64,000 bases of DNA from Pseudozyma flocculosa PF-1. Taxonomy: Eukaryota; Basidiomycota; Ustilaginomycetes; Ustilaginales; Ustilaginaceae. The position numbers were made by a program, and so were the translations under genes. The stretch lies in contig NW_006920871.1 of the NCBI RefSeq assembly GCF_000417875.1, forward strand, positions 1,129,459 to 1,193,458. The letters are read 5' to 3'. Position 1 is the stretch's first letter, and every line of letters begins with the position of its first letter. Below, one piece after another: positions 44,155 to 57,000 of the stretch. The notes beneath the pieces are model-generated. The model was not told the origin of the DNA, did no database searches, and saw only the letters and a list, made by a program, of their open reading frames with translations.

Positions 44155-45771
44155 GTTGACACCACCTTGTTGGGCTTGTCGTTGTCGTAGGGGCGATGTC
44201 GAAGAGAAACGGGGTCGTGATGGCAGGAGGGCGATGCGGTGGCGGCGGTCCGGGGATGATGGCAAGAAGGAGTTTCAGGACGGACCTCTGACCGGCTGAG
44301 CGGAACGGCGGGGCGCGCCCGACCGCCTCTGAGCCAGCCTGGAGTGCCGGCTTGGATCTGCTCGCGCCGCCCCATCGGATCAGCCGGCCATACGGATGGA
44401 AGACGAACGGCCTGCCTCTGCTTGGGCGGAACCAGGAGAGAAGGCTGGGGGGCTGCGCAGACGCGCGACCGTCCGGCCTTCTGCGCCGCTGGGGCATCTG
44501 AGGCCCTCTGGGGCGCGCAGGCGCCAGCGCAGCGGAAGCGCCGCGCCGCATCGGCTAAGCAGAGGTGGGTCTGGTCTTGACGACGAGCGGTTGCGGTTGG
44601 GGTGGTGATGATTGGTGAGAAGAGGCTAGCCAAGCCAGGCCAAGGCAGGCAGGGCGACCGAGTCTCGCGCAGTCACCCCAAATGAAGCCGTGCGGCCAGG
44701 CCCAGCGGGGCTGTCTGCGCCCGCGCCGGCCTGCCCTTCGCAGCGCGGAGCAGCATGCAAGCAGGTGGGTGAAAGAGACCGCCGGGTCTGTCTGGCCCAT
44801 CTGCTCGTCTGCCTGTCTGCCCGCCTCAACACCTGAGCGCTATCAAGCAGCAGCAAGTGATTCGCAGAGGCTCGCAGTGGTCAATGCACCACCAGCTTGA
44901 CTCGACTGCTCTGAGTGAGAGCGTGTGGCAAGACGCGGCCGACATCGTTGCAGGATGGTGCCTCACCTGACGATGTCCCACTGCTTGCTTGATGCTCCCG
45001 TTCCAGTCCTTTATAGCTGTTTGATGGCCCCGACCCACTGAAGCAAACTTGCTGATGGATCAAGCAAGCTGAGAGTGCCCATCGAGCAAGCGGCTTGCTT
45101 TCAGGGTGCAGGCCGTCTGGAGGATTGACCTGCTTCAAGGCGCGTCCTCCTCGGAACAAGGTTCAAAGCGCTGCTGCAAGTCGGAGCGAAAGGGACGGGC
45201 TTTCAAGCCGCTCTTGTTGTTGCTGTTGTTGCTATTGTTGCTGTTGTTGTTGCTGCTACCTAGTCTGCTGCTGCTCTTCTCTTCAGGAGGTTGTCGGGAC
45301 AGGCAAGAAGAGGGTCGACTTCGACATCAACAAGCAAGGTGCCGGAGAGGCCGCGGAAGGCTTGATCTTGTCCTCGACCCCTTGAGGACAGTCGACTGGC
45401 CTCCGGATCGCCGGTCTTCATCGAATGCCTGCACATCAAGGCGTCTACCGCCCTCATGGCGCCAGCACGGTCCTCGCCTCGGGTAACCTTGGTGAGTCCG
45501 GCCAAGGTCGCCGCTTCAGCGCTCCGAGTCGAGACCTGCCTGAGCTCATCCCGACCTCGACACAAGGGCGACGGCGATGGTTCGGATCGTGACATTCTAT
45601 TGTCCAGCCACCACCTGGCGACCCACGTCCCCCTTCACCACGTGAACAACGACAACGACGACGAATGGAGGGAGGGAAAAAGCAGGCATCTATGGTACGA
45701 CGACGATATGGACAAGGAAAACAGAGCAAGCCCATGCAGGGTGGGGGAGGGGAGGAGAGGAGACGGAGCGA
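44155..45771. other. intergenic with GTT/GCT microsatellite
   Basis: About 1.6 kb. A (GTT/GCT)n imperfect microsatellite spans about 45213-45258. The remaining frames are not convincing. The region next to 45772 should be the 3' UTR of the reductase gene. Confidence 0.45.
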
Positions 45772-48700
45772 CTAGATGGGTTCGTCGCGGGGCTCAATGA
45801 GGATCTCGTTCATCGAGACGTGCGGCGGCAGGCGGAGGGCATAGACGATCGAGTCGGCCACATCCTCGGGCGCGAGGATCTGTGCACCGCTGGCCCCGCC
45901 GTACTTTTCCACGGCCTCGGCATCGCTGCTCATGTTGAGCAGGTCCGTCGCCGTATTGCCCGGCTGCACCGAGGTCACCTTGAGGCCCGTGCCCGCCGTC
46001 TCGAGCCGGAGCGACTGCAGCGTCGCCTCGACGAAAAACTTGCTCGCGCTGTACACGCCCAGACCGGGGAACACCTTGCGCCCGGCGTCCGACGAGATGG
46101 CAACGACGTGGCCCGATCCCCGCGCCAGCATCGCCGGCACGCTGCTCGAGAGCACGTTGAGCAGCCCCTTGCAGTTGACGTCGACCGTCTGGTCCCACTC
46201 GACCGTCTTGACGTTCTTCATCAATGTGTAGTACATGACGCCCGCGCACGACACGATGACGTCGACCGGTCCCAGCGCCGCCGCCGTCGTGCGCATCAGC
46301 GACTCGACCTGGTCCCGATCGGTCACGTCCGTCTTGTGCAGGTGGACCTTGGCGCCCGTTGCGNNNNNNNNNNNNNNNNNNNNNNNNNNNNNNNNNNNNN
46401 NNNNNNNNNNNNNNNNNNNNNNNNNNNNNNNNNNNNNNNNNNNNNNNNNNNNNNNNNNNNNNNNNNNNNNNNNNNNNNNNNNNNNNNNNNNNNNNNNNNN
46501 NNNNNNNNNNNNNNNNNNNNNNNNNNNNNNNNNNNNNNNNNNNNNNNNNNNNNNNNNNNNNNNNNNNNNNNNNNNNNNNNNNNNNNNNNNNNNNNNNNNN
46601 NNNNNNNNNNNNNNNNNNNNNNNNNNNNNNNNNNNNNNNNNNNNNNNNNNNNNNNNNNNNNNNNNNNNNNNNNNNNNNNNNNNNNNNNNNNNNNNNNNNN
46701 NNNNNNNNNNNNNNNNNNNNNNNNNNNNNNNNNNNNNNNNNNNNNNNNNNNNNNNNNNNNNNNNNNNNNNNNNNNNNNNNNNNNNNNNNNNNNNNNNNNN
46801 NNNNNNNNNNNNNNNNNNNNNNNNNNNNNNNNNNNNNNNNNNNNNNNNNNNNNGCGCCGACCGCTGCAGACGCTGCACCAGCTGCCCCCCGTCGCCGCTG
46901 CTCCAACTGCCGCCGTTGCTGCTCCCACGACCGCCGCTCCTGCCGCCGCGAGCCCGTTGACGACGCCGTTGGTGGCGGAGCCGACGCTGGGCGTGGCGGG
47001 GACGCTCGACGGCTGGCGGTGCAGCCAGCCACGCGAGTACCAGTGGCGGGCGTAGGTCTGGAGCAGCCGGGCGTCGATCTTGGGCCGCTCGAGCTCGGCG
47101 CCGATGGCCTTGCGCGTGGCGTCGTCGCGGAGGGCAATGATGCCCGTGAGGAACTCCTTGGGGGGCATGCCGGACCGCAGGATGTCGACCGTGACGCCGT
47201 GGTCGCCGCCCTTTGCGCTGCCGCGCTTCTCCTGCCAGAGGGCCACCCACGACTCCCAGTCGGTGCGGCGCGTCGGGTAGCCGAGCGCCTCGAGGTGGTG
47301 GAAGAGGAGCTGGCAGTCGATCGGCTCCGGGTCGCCCAGGTGGTAGACGAGCTGCTCGCCGTCGGCGTGGTTGGCGAGCGCCACGATGCCCTTGCTGACG
47401 TAGTCGACGGCCGTCATCTCGACGTGCCAGCCGTCAATGTGCGGCGCCACGCCGAGGTGGAGCGACTCGACAATGAGGGCCGTGATGAGGTCGTAGGTGT
47501 TGGTCGAGCCCGTCTTGGAGTGGCCGCTGAGGGTGCCGATGCGCACCGCCGTCGCGTTGAGGCCGCGGCGGGCGGCCTCGAGGACGAGGCGCTCGGCGAC
47601 CCACTTGGTCTGGCAGTAGCCGTCGAGCAGCTTGTCGGGCACGTCGTCAATGGGCATCGACGCGCTCTCGGGCCAGCCCGACTGCGAGGGCGGCAGCACG
47701 CCGTTGGTCGACACGTACTGCACCGTGGCGTTGCACAGGCACGCCAGGCGCAGAATCTCGCGCGTCCCCTCGACGTTGGCGTCGCGCAGCGCGGCGTACG
47801 GGTAGACGAGGTTGACCTGGGCGGCGCAGTGGACGATGACCTGCACCTTGGCGACGAGCTCTTCGTAGACGTCGGGCACCAGGCCGAGGCGGTTGCGCGA
47901 CAGGTTGGCCGGCAGCACGTCGATGCGGTCGAGCATCGAGTTGTCCCACAGGCCCAGGTCGAGCATGTTGCGCCGCAGGCGCGCCATGGCCGCCGAGCGG
48001 TCGGTGCGGTAGGGCGCGTCGAAGCGGATCAGGCAGATGACGCGCGCCGACGTGCTGGCCAGGATGTCGTGCAGCAGGAAGCCGCCGAGGAAGCCCGTGG
48101 TGCCCGTCAGCAGCACCGTGTCGGCGTCCCTGAGCAGGTGCTTGGGGCTGCCGGCCTTGGGCCGGAACTCGTCGCTGAGCACCGAGTCGGCCCGCAGGAT
48201 GGCGGGCAGGTCGGCCTGGACGGCGGCATTGTGGCCGTCGCGGGCGTTGATGAGCACCTGGACGTGGCCCTCGAGGCTGGGCGAGCCGGCCAGCTCGCCG
48301 ACGGGCACCGTGAAGCCGCCGAGCGTCTTGGAGATGCGCGTGGCGAGGTCGGCGAGCGACAGCGAGTGGCCGCCCAGGTCAAAGAAGCTCACCGTCTTGC
48401 CCGCCTCGAGGATCGACTCCGGCGACATGTTGAGCGAGAGCGCCCACAGCTTGGCGATCGACTTGATGTTGATCATCTCGTCGGGGCCCGGGCTCCTGGT
48501 GCGCGAGCCCGTGGCGTTGGCGGCGGCGATGGCGGCCGAGGGCGAGGGCAGGTTCTTGAGGTCGACCTTGCCCGACACCTCGTGGGTGGGCAGCGAGTCG
48601 AGGACGACCCAGAGCGTGGGGATCATGTAGTGGGCCAGCACCTGGACGAGCGTCTGGCGCGCCACCGGGCTGTAGCCGTTCTCGTCGATGGGCAGCGAGG

Positions 48701-50129
48701 AGCGCTCGCCGCGCTCGGCGGCGTCGTCCTCGAGGACGAGGTAGGCCAACAGCTGGCGCTCGAGGCCGTCGCCGTGGGCGACGACGGCGCAGCTGCTGAC
48801 GGCAAACTTGTCGATGATGGCCTTTTCGACGGTGCCGGGCACGATCGAGTAGCCGCGGATCTTGATCATGCCGCCGACGCGGCCGGTGATCTCGAGCAGG
48901 CCAGAGCCGGGCAGGATGCGGGCCAGGTCGCCCGTGCGATACTTGCGCGCGCCCGGCTCGGACGCGGCAAACGTGTCGCGGGTGAAGGCGGCGGCCGTCG
49001 TGTCGGGCAGGTTGAGGTAGCCCCGGGCGAGGTTGGGCCCGCCGACGACGAGCTCCCCGGGCGTACCGGGCGCGACCGGGTTGCCGGCCTCGTCGAGGAT
49101 GTAGGTGTGGGGCAGGTCCATGGGCGGGCCGACTGGGCAGTAGGCGGCGTCGGCGTCGAGCGTCTTGAGCATCTCGCCAATGTCGCCGCAGGCCACCTCG
49201 TGGGTCTCGCTGGCGCTGTAGCAGTTGAGCAGGCGGGCGTTGGGGAGGGCTCGGACGGCGCGGCGGGCGAGGTCGGTGGTGACGACCTCTCCGTTGAGCC
49301 AGAGGGAGCGGAGGGCGGGCAGCTTTTCGCCGAGCTTCGAGTGGCGCGAGAGGACGGCGGCGAGCAGGGTGGGCGTCATGAGCGTCTCGGTGATGTTCTT
49401 GGAGGCGAGGAGCTCGACGAGGGCGACGGGGTCGTAGCTGGCCTCGTCGGGCACGGCGTACGTGGTGGCGCCGCGCAGCAAGGGCCGCAGCATCTCCCAG
49501 ACAAAGTAGACGTTGCAGGCGACGCGGTCGCCCGGGTGCAGGTCGTTTACCGCAAAGCGGAGCGCATAGGAGCCGACGGGGGCGCGGTGCGGGTTGGCGA
49601 TGCCCTTTGGCTTGCCGGTGGTGCCGGACGAGTACGAGACAAAGGCGAGGCGGTCCAGGTCGGTGTCCTTGGGCAGGGGCGGGAGGGGCTGGGCATCGTC
49701 GTGTGCGCCGTTGGCGGTGGCGGTGGGCGGGTGCTGTTGGTCGAGGAGGATGGTGGGTACGTCTGCCTTGATGAGTTTTGCGTGGGCCTCTTGTGTGACA
49801 ATGACGGCCGGGTTGGCGTCGGCAATGACGTCTGCGAGGAGGCCGGGCGGGTAGGCGAGTTCGAGGACGAGAAAGGCGCCGCCGGCGCGGAGGGCGGCGA
49901 GGCAGGCGATCACGTAGTCTGCGCCGCGGCCCATGAGGATGCCCACGAGCGTGTCGCGGGCGACGCGGTACTGGCGGCGGAAGCGATCCGAGAGGGCCTC
50001 GACGGCCGCGTCGAGCTGCGAGTAGGTGTAGCGCGACGCCTTGTCCTCGAGCGCCAGCGCATCCGGCGTCGCCGAAACCTGCCGCCGGAACAGCGCATCC
50101 AGGTCGCGCGTCGTGTCAATCACCGTCAT
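45772..50129 (-). CDS. ATRR-type NRPS-like carboxylate reductase (A-T-R-SDR), interrupted by gap
   Basis: Starts at 50129; 1,092 codons are readable to 46854, then 490 N, then ~197 codons to a stop at 45772. Order: adenylation domain with YSSGTTGKPKG (~166), YRTGDLARI and a GRVGGMIKIRGYSI hinge; carrier domain with DLGGHSLSL (pantetheinyl Ser ~589); NAD(P)H thioester reductase with TGTTGFLGGF (~676) and YCQTK (Tyr ~838, Lys ~842); after a Gly/Ala linker, a second SDR reductase with DVTDRDQV, SCAGVMYY and YSASK. This four-domain layout matches the fungal ATRR enzymes, shown in Aspergillus to reduce glycine betaine to choline via the aldehyde. The A domain segment FVWEMLRPLL lacks the Asp that normally binds an amino group, as expected for a betaine-type substrate. 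The Rossmann start of the SDR falls in the gap. The two flanks are out of frame across the stated gap length. Confidence 0.85.
46364..46853. other. assembly gap (490 N)
   Basis: A run of unresolved bases inside the reductase gene, at the linker between the first reductase and the SDR domain. The left flank is a GC-rich Ala/Gly-coding stretch that probably defeated sequencing. Roughly 60 SDR residues plus linker are missing; the gap length may be an estimate. Confidence 0.95.
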
Positions 50130-51376
50130 CGCGGTCGCAGGCGCCAGGTGGGTCGAGCGAGGGTGGTAGCGAGGGGAGGGGGGGAAGGGAGGAAAGGAGT
50201 GGGGTGGGCGAGAGTCGGAAGGCGGTGGTGGTGATGATGGTGGTGATGGTGGTGATAGTAGGATCGAGAGGTCTACGAGTGTCGATTGGGTGGGCCAGGC
50301 GCCTCTCTGGCGAGCAGCAGGCACGAGGGCGAGCGAGGCGAGTTACCTGGCGATGAGCAGAGAGAGACGAGGGAGATGAGTGAGCTGAACCACGACGACG
50401 ACGACGACGACGACGACGACAACGGACGAGGGCAAAGGATGGCGAGGAGAGCGAGGTTGCATGGCCGCCTGGCGCTCGCTGGAGCAATCAGTGGCGCGAT
50501 ATCGGCCCTGCCCCGCCTGGCCAGGCCAGGCTAGAGATTTCACGCTCGCCTGGCCTGAGCTGCGCTGGCTTTCGACTTTCTTCCAGCCACTTCTTCTCGC
50601 CCCCGCCCCAGCCAGCTCTCGCCCAGCGCTCGGTCGTGGTGGGTGGGGGCTGCCTGACCTGGCCGGCTCGCCCTCCCCCGCACCCTGCCCTGGGCCCCGG
50701 GCCCCGGCCCCGGCCCCCTTGCTCTGTGGAAATTTCGACAGGCCCGCAGCGAGAACCCTGGCCTGGCCCCTGCCCTGCCAGGCCCTGCCTGCCTGCTGGC
50801 CTCACTGCAACTGAACCTGAGCAGGGTCCCCCCCGTGGCCCCGCCCAAAGGGCAGAGAGAGAGGCAGGGCAGCTAGGCAGGTCTAGGCAGAGGAGCACCC
50901 ACGCACGCCAAGATCGCCGGCACAGCCTGCTTAGCGTGCCGGCGACATCCGAAACACAGCCGCCCGCTTGTCCCGATATCCCAAACTGCAACAGCCGAGC
51001 CCCCTCTTTCACCGCGACCCCTCTCCGTCCCGTACCAGATACTGTAGACGAACGGGTGCGCCCAGACGATGGCACGGCAGAGGCGGAGCATGTAGGCTAG
51101 GGTCGTCGTCGACATCAACCGGCTGGCATGGCTGCGAAAGAGAAAGAGCAACATGGCTCGCCTGCCAGATTACCGACCGCCTTCCTGTCGGTCTGCGAAA
51201 AAAGACCAAAGAGGGTGAGATGAAAGCTGCCACCAGTCTGTCTCTACCGTAGCAAGAGGAGTCGCCCCTCCGCCGCCCCTCTCCTCACTGCTGTCGTCAA
51301 AGAGGCCGCTGCCCGGCGTCGAGAGGGACAGGTCGAGGAGCCATGGAGGGGGGCACACGTCGTAGCGCCGCCGCCA
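50130..51376. other. intergenic between reductase and Rab4 gene
   Basis: Upstream of the reductase. A (GAC)n run lies at about 50391-50420 and CCTGGCCAGGC/GGCCCCGG-rich palindromic stretches occur at 50505-50720. No gene recognised. Confidence 0.45.
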
Positions 51377-52613
51377 TCAGCAGCAGCCTCCCAGCTTGTC
51401 GTTGACCACCTCCTTGAGCTTGACGACGCCGTTGCCCCTCCGCGATCGCACCGTGTCCATGTCGGCAAAGCTGAAGCGCGATCCGCTCCCCACCCTCCGC
51501 AGCGCGCGGTCGCCGTACGAGATGCCCGACCCCGCCTTTTCCGGGTCCAGCCGGCCCGACTCAATGTTGAGCAGAATCGACCGCGCGGCCAGCGCAAACG
51601 GCGCCTCGACATTCTCGCCCGTCAGCGAAGACGTCTCGAGGAACAGCACGCCTGGACGGCACGCAGCGGTGGCAGCGACAGCGCAGGCAGAGCAAAAAGG
51701 AAAGAGAAGGTCAGCCGACGGGGTCAGACGAACAAGCTCAATCCTCGGTGCTCACCATTTTCGCCGGCCCACCGACTGGCCTCGAGGTAGCCCACCTCGC
51801 GCTCCTCTTCCCGGTCGAGCTTGTTGCCGACGAGCACCACCACCAGGTCCGACGACGCCAGCGCGCGGGCATCCGAGAGCCATCGCTGCAGCGGCTCAAA
51901 CGTGGATCGTCTGCGAGGTGCGACGCGGAGGATTCATCGTCAGCAACGGAAGGGTTGGACGCAAGCTCGATCTGCGCTCTGCCGCGCGCAGTGGGCCACT
52001 CACTTTGTAATGTCGTAGACGAGGATGGCGCCTGCTGCTCCGCGGTAGTAGCTGCGCGTCACGGAGCGGAAGCGTTCCTGACCTGCCGTGTCCCACAGCT
52101 GCGCGGGGCGTAAAGGAGGTGGTGCAGTGCAGGCAGGCAGACGTCCAAGGTCAGACGGTCGATTCTGCGGCGGCCGATGCGCTCCCCACGTGGTGGCACG
52201 CGAGGAAGGGGAGTAGGGCCATGGGCTCACCTGCAGCTTGACGCTCTTGTTTCCCAGCTTGACGAGCCGGCTGGAGAACTCGACGCCGATGGTGTGGGCG
52301 GACTGTTCCTTGACTGGTGGTCGAAGAGGGACGAGGATCGAGGTCAGTCCGATGCGCTGGCCCAGCGCCGATGAGGACGTTCTTGCGGCTCGCTCACATT
52401 GGTTGTTGATAAAGTGGTGGAGGAGACAAGACTTGCCCGTGCCCGCCTCGCCGATGATGATGAACTTGAATAGAAAGTCTGTCGTGTCAAGGGATGAGGG
52501 GGGCGGGAGAGGTGCCGAGGCAAGGTCAGTGGACTTTTGGGCCGAGCCTTGAGGCTGGACAGCGGCTGCTCACCGTACGCGGCCGACATTTCTAGCGTGG
52601 CGTCGTCGTCCAT
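51377..52613 (-). CDS. Rab4-family small GTPase
   Basis: Predicted six exons: 52613..52574, 52478..52398, 52313..52231, 52098..52004, 51910..51756 and 51651..51377 (242 aa). All phases close. G motifs: GEAGTGKS (P-loop), HTIGVEF with the switch I Thr, WDTAGQE (switch II), GNKLD and [10 protein letters not shown]. These give Ras-superfamily GTP binding and hydrolysis. [36 protein letters not shown], and the C-terminal [23 protein letters not shown] are characteristic of Rab4/Rab2/Rab14, closest to Rab4, which controls recycling from early endosomes. The C-terminus GGCC is the geranylgeranylation signal. Five introns of ~85-130 nt make this the most intron-dense gene here. A Ser/Arg insertion after the GSGISYGD block makes it ~25 residues longer than animal Rab4. 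Confidence 0.92.
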
Positions 52614-54018
52614 GGCGGGCAAAGCGGGCGGCGGCCGATGCAAAGCAGAACAAGTGGTACCGGTTTAAGGCGATGGATTCGGGCGGTCTCGAGCGCAGAA
52701 GAGCAGGATGTGCGCGGCAGCTCTAGAGTGGACCTGCAGCGGCACGGCGGCACGCCTAGAGGGGGTGGGGGAAGCAGGTCGTGCTGGCTGGCTGGCTGGT
52801 TGGCTGGCTGACCGGCTGAAGATGCGCCAGAGGGGGAGCAGGATGGAGTACGGTGCTTGTGACGTAGATGGGCGATGTCGCGGAACGAGGTTGAGCTCGC
52901 CGGACGCCCGCCAAGATGGCCGGCGATTCAGGGGGTCGGTATGGGTGTGCGGGGCGGCAGAAGGCCTGGACTGGACCGGACCGGACTGGAGATGGGCGGC
53001 GGGTGCAACCAAGGTGCGGGCGGCCGATGCGATGGTGTCGGAGTCGTTGTCGAGATCTGGATGCTGGTGACGGTGGCGACGGTGGGGGTGGCAATGGCGG
53101 TGGCGGTGGTGGGCGTCGAGCGAGGTGGAGACCAGAGGAGGAGGCAGAGGAGGCGTGTGCGTGCGTGCGTGCGTGCGTGCGTGAGCGAGTGCGTGAGAGT
53201 GCATGCCGGCACCTGCCCAAAAAGGCCAGGCCAGGCGAGAGGCGAGGCGAGGCGAGGCGAGGCGAGGCGGGGCGGAGCAGCCAAAAAAGCGGGCCTGCTC
53301 GGATCTCGGCCAAGGGGGCGCCCAACTTGCGCCTGACCGTCGCCTGGCAGGCCTGCTGCCAACACGCGCGCACGCGTGCCCCTCTGTTTCTGGCTGGCCG
53401 GTCCGGTGTTGATCTTTTTCCAAGCGCAGGCAGGCAGGCAGGCAGGCTGGCTGCCTGAAACAGGGGGGACGCCGCCAAAAGGGCGCAGCCCCTGAGCGCC
53501 AAACTCGATCTCGTAGCCTAGCCTGCCTCCGCCGCTGCTGCTGGCGGCCGCTCCCCGAGATGCCGCGCCCCCTCCTCGCCTGGCCTGGCCTGACCACAGC
53601 GCCCGCCGGACTTTGACCTTGGCCGGCCTAGCCACCTTGCTTGGGACGCGCCGCCGTGATGCGCGAGTGCGTCTGGGCGCAGCAACAGCCTGCCAAGCAG
53701 CTCGCTCGCTGGCGTCGAAAAAACAAGCCAGCCCAGCCCAGCCGGGGCTGGCAAGGGCTGACTTGCCTGTCTGGGACCGCCCCTGCCTCCTCGCCATCAC
53801 CATCAACACCACCATCATCATCATTACGACCACCGACGCCACCACCGCATCCCCTACTCTACCTACTCACCCACACCCGGTCGCACCGCATCGCACCTGC
53901 TCGGTCACCGCCAGCTCTGCTTCTCCCCGCCCCATCCCACTCGGCCCGCACCCACCAATTACCACTGCGACAGCCAGAGCAACCCCCGCCTGTGCACCAA
54001 CGGCCAACGCCAGCCATC
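52614..54018. other. divergent intergenic region
   Basis: Separates the Rab4 gene (minus) from the disordered-protein gene (plus), so it probably holds both promoters. It contains a (GTGC)n run at about 53154-53181, a (GGCGA)n run at about 53235-53270 and a GGCA run near 53427-53446. A CAT/CAC-rich leader precedes the ATG at 54019. Confidence 0.5.
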
Positions 54019-57000
54019 ATGTCCAACGGCGGAGGTCACTACTCCTTCGCGCCTCCCCAGCACGAGCCTGGCTACCGCCCCATGTCGACCTCTCCCACCC
54101 CACCCAGCCGGCTCGACAACCGCTCCGTCAGCCCCTCGTCGGGCAAGCCCAAGTTCTGGCCCTTCAACCGCTCCCGCTCCGCCAGCCCAAACGACCAGGC
54201 AATCGCCAACCCCACAAACAACCGCTCCCGCAAGACGTCCGCAGGCTACTCGCCAGCAAGGGGCGCCAGCCCAAACTCGGGCGGTTTCGTCGTCCGCACC
54301 GTCACCCGCCAGCCGGGAGGCGTCAGCGCACCCACCTCGCCCGTCTCAGACGCTCCTTACCAGCCAGACTGGAGCCGCGCAGCGCAGCCTTCCCCGCGTA
54401 GAATGACCCTCGAAGACTCGGACGACGACGCGCAGCAGCCCACCGCCCTCGACGGCCGCCACCAGCTCCAGTACAGGCGCTCAAAGTCCCGCCCCATCGC
54501 CTCGGCACTCAGCCTCAGCGTACCCGCAGGCGGTCCAGGCGGCGGCGTCGGTTACGGAACCGCCACCAGCTCAAACGACGGCAGGCCGGAGCCCCACTTT
54601 GCCGCGCCCCAGATGTCTGCCCCCCGCCCCGCCAGCCCAGGCGGTGCCAGCATGACCGCCGGCGGCTTCCAAAAGAGCCTCCAGGAGCGCGGACGGTCAC
54701 CGCGGAAGGCTCCCTCCGGCCAGAGCCTCGGCCAGCAGCAGCAGCAGCAGCAGGGCCACCAGCAGGATCGCTCCCGCTCGCGTTCGGCCCACTCTGCAAA
54801 GGGCGGCGATGACGCCTCGGTGGCCACAACGCCCTCCGGCAAGGTCATCCGGCCCATGATCACGCCGGGCCCGAGGAGCCTCGCCCAGCAGTCGAGCGGA
54901 TCAGACGGCGCAGAATCCACAAGACCAGTCCTCTCGGCCAAGACGTCGTTCCAGAGCATCCGGCCGCAGGGCCTGACCGGACCGCGACAGTTTCCCGGCT
55001 CCGCCAGACCCTCGTTCGATGGCGCCCCGCCCTCTCCCCACGAGATGCACGGCGCACCCGCCTACAGGCAGCCCAGCCCGCTCGGATATGGCCAGTCTCC
55101 TGGCATCGGCAGCGGCGGCCCTGGCCCTGCCACCTCTGCCACATCACCCGTTCATGCCAACGGCAGCGCCTCACCGAGGCATGGTCCGACCGGCGCAGCG
55201 AGCGTGGGCCACTTCTCGGATGCGGTCACGGCATCGGGCCAGGAGGCTCCCAGTCCGAGCAGTCGAGGACGCAAGTTCTCGTTTGGCTTCACTCGAGGCA
55301 GGAAGGCGAGCGACGCGGCGGCGGTCGTTGGTGGTCAAGCGCCTGTGGGCCCGCTGGATGGCCTGCCATCACCAGTCGACATTCCGTACGGCCGCGGACC
55401 CGGCTCGGGCTTCGCCTCGCGATCACGCTCAAGGGATCCGGGTGCAGAGACCGACTACTCCTACGAGAACGGCGCATCGCCCTTCGGCTCGGTGTCGCCG
55501 GCTGGCTCGCCCGGCTTCCTCTCCTCGATGGCCGCCAGTCGTGGCGGCGATGGCGGCGCAGCTGGTTACGTCGGACGCAGCGCCTCACCGGGCGGCTCGA
55601 GCCTGGCAGGCAAGTGGTTCAAGGGCATCTTTGGCAAGTCCCCGCAAGCCGGAGACAATGACCAGGACTGGAGGGGTGCGCCCATGTATCCGAACGCCAA
55701 CCTCGAGGCCGCCGTCCGGTCCCGGGAGGGGTCGCCGCTGCCTGCCCTGCCGTCGAATGCTCAGGCGGAGCGCCAGGCTCTTGCGCCTCGGCAGCCGCCC
55801 AACCAGGGCCGCCGCTCGCAGACGTTGCCGAACCCGCCGCCGTCGGAAGACGACGTCGAGGCACTGCTACAGAAGCGCCAGTCGATGAAGCAGGCGAGGC
55901 GGATCGTCGACGCAGAGCGCCGCGAGCTCATGTCGCCGACCACGCAGCAGAGGGGTTTCGATCCGGACCGGGACCGCGAGTACCGCCCCAAGCAGGCGGT
56001 CGACGATCCGTCAGAGGACTACGAGGCCAATCTGCACGCCGAGAGGCGCAAGAGCCCGCCGGGCCGCAAGCCGGTGCCCCGCATCGTCGACCGCAGCCAA
56101 GACGACTCTCTGAGCCGTCTCGAGGGCCGACTGACGCCCGCCCAGAAGTGAGTGGAGTTCACAGCAGCCGGCCCAGTCGTCCACCCACCTCTCGGCACAA
56201 AAGACTGACATCTCCTCTGCTGCTCCGGATCCGTCTCTCATCGCCAACAGGATCATCCAGGAGACGAGATCGATGCACCTGGCTCGCGAGAGCCTCGAGG
56301 GCCGCAACGGATCGCCGCGCACCACCGCAGCGACCGCTGCCGAGGATGCCACCAAAGATCCGAAATCGTCGGACGTAGGCCGCAGTGCTCAGCAAGCTTC
56401 CGCGGTCCAATCGAGTGGAAAGGACCTCGCCTCACGCCCGGCGCAGTCGAATGAGCCCGAGCAGGCGGTTCGTAGAGGTGCCTCTGCAGGAGGCAGCAGC
56501 AAGGCGAAGGACAAGGGCAAGAGAAGGGAGGAGAGTTCTTCCTCCCAGGCGCCGCCTGCCTCTGCCGGTCCAGCTCGGCAGCAGCAGCAGGATGCGCGGC
56601 GGGAATGGCAGCAGCACGCAGCACCGCATGCGAGGGCCTCGTTGCCCCATCCTGGCGAGCTCGCCCAGGCACCGAAGCCGGCAAGCAACCTGGCGGCCAA
56701 GGCGCCGCCAGCTGGCTCCAAGGCCACCAGCGCCCTCTCGCCCGGGTCCGGCCCGATGCCGCTCGACATGTCGCTGCCCCAGGCGCTGCAGGAGATGATG
56801 GTCCGCTTCTACCGCTTCGAGCGGTACTCTGTGCCGCTCATCCGGTCGCTCGAGACGCGGCTGATCGACATCGAACGGGACGCCATGATGGCGAGCAATC
56901 CGCAGGCAGGCGGACGCTCGCACGTCGAGACGGCGAGCCAGCACGAGGAAATGGACCGCTGGGTGGGCCAGATGACGATGCTGATGAAGCACGAGGTGGG

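Noticed and set aside
46359..50234. 1,291-codon plus frame opposite the NRPS-like gene
   Set aside because: Antisense shadow, partly made of unresolved bases; the minus strand has every expected catalytic motif.
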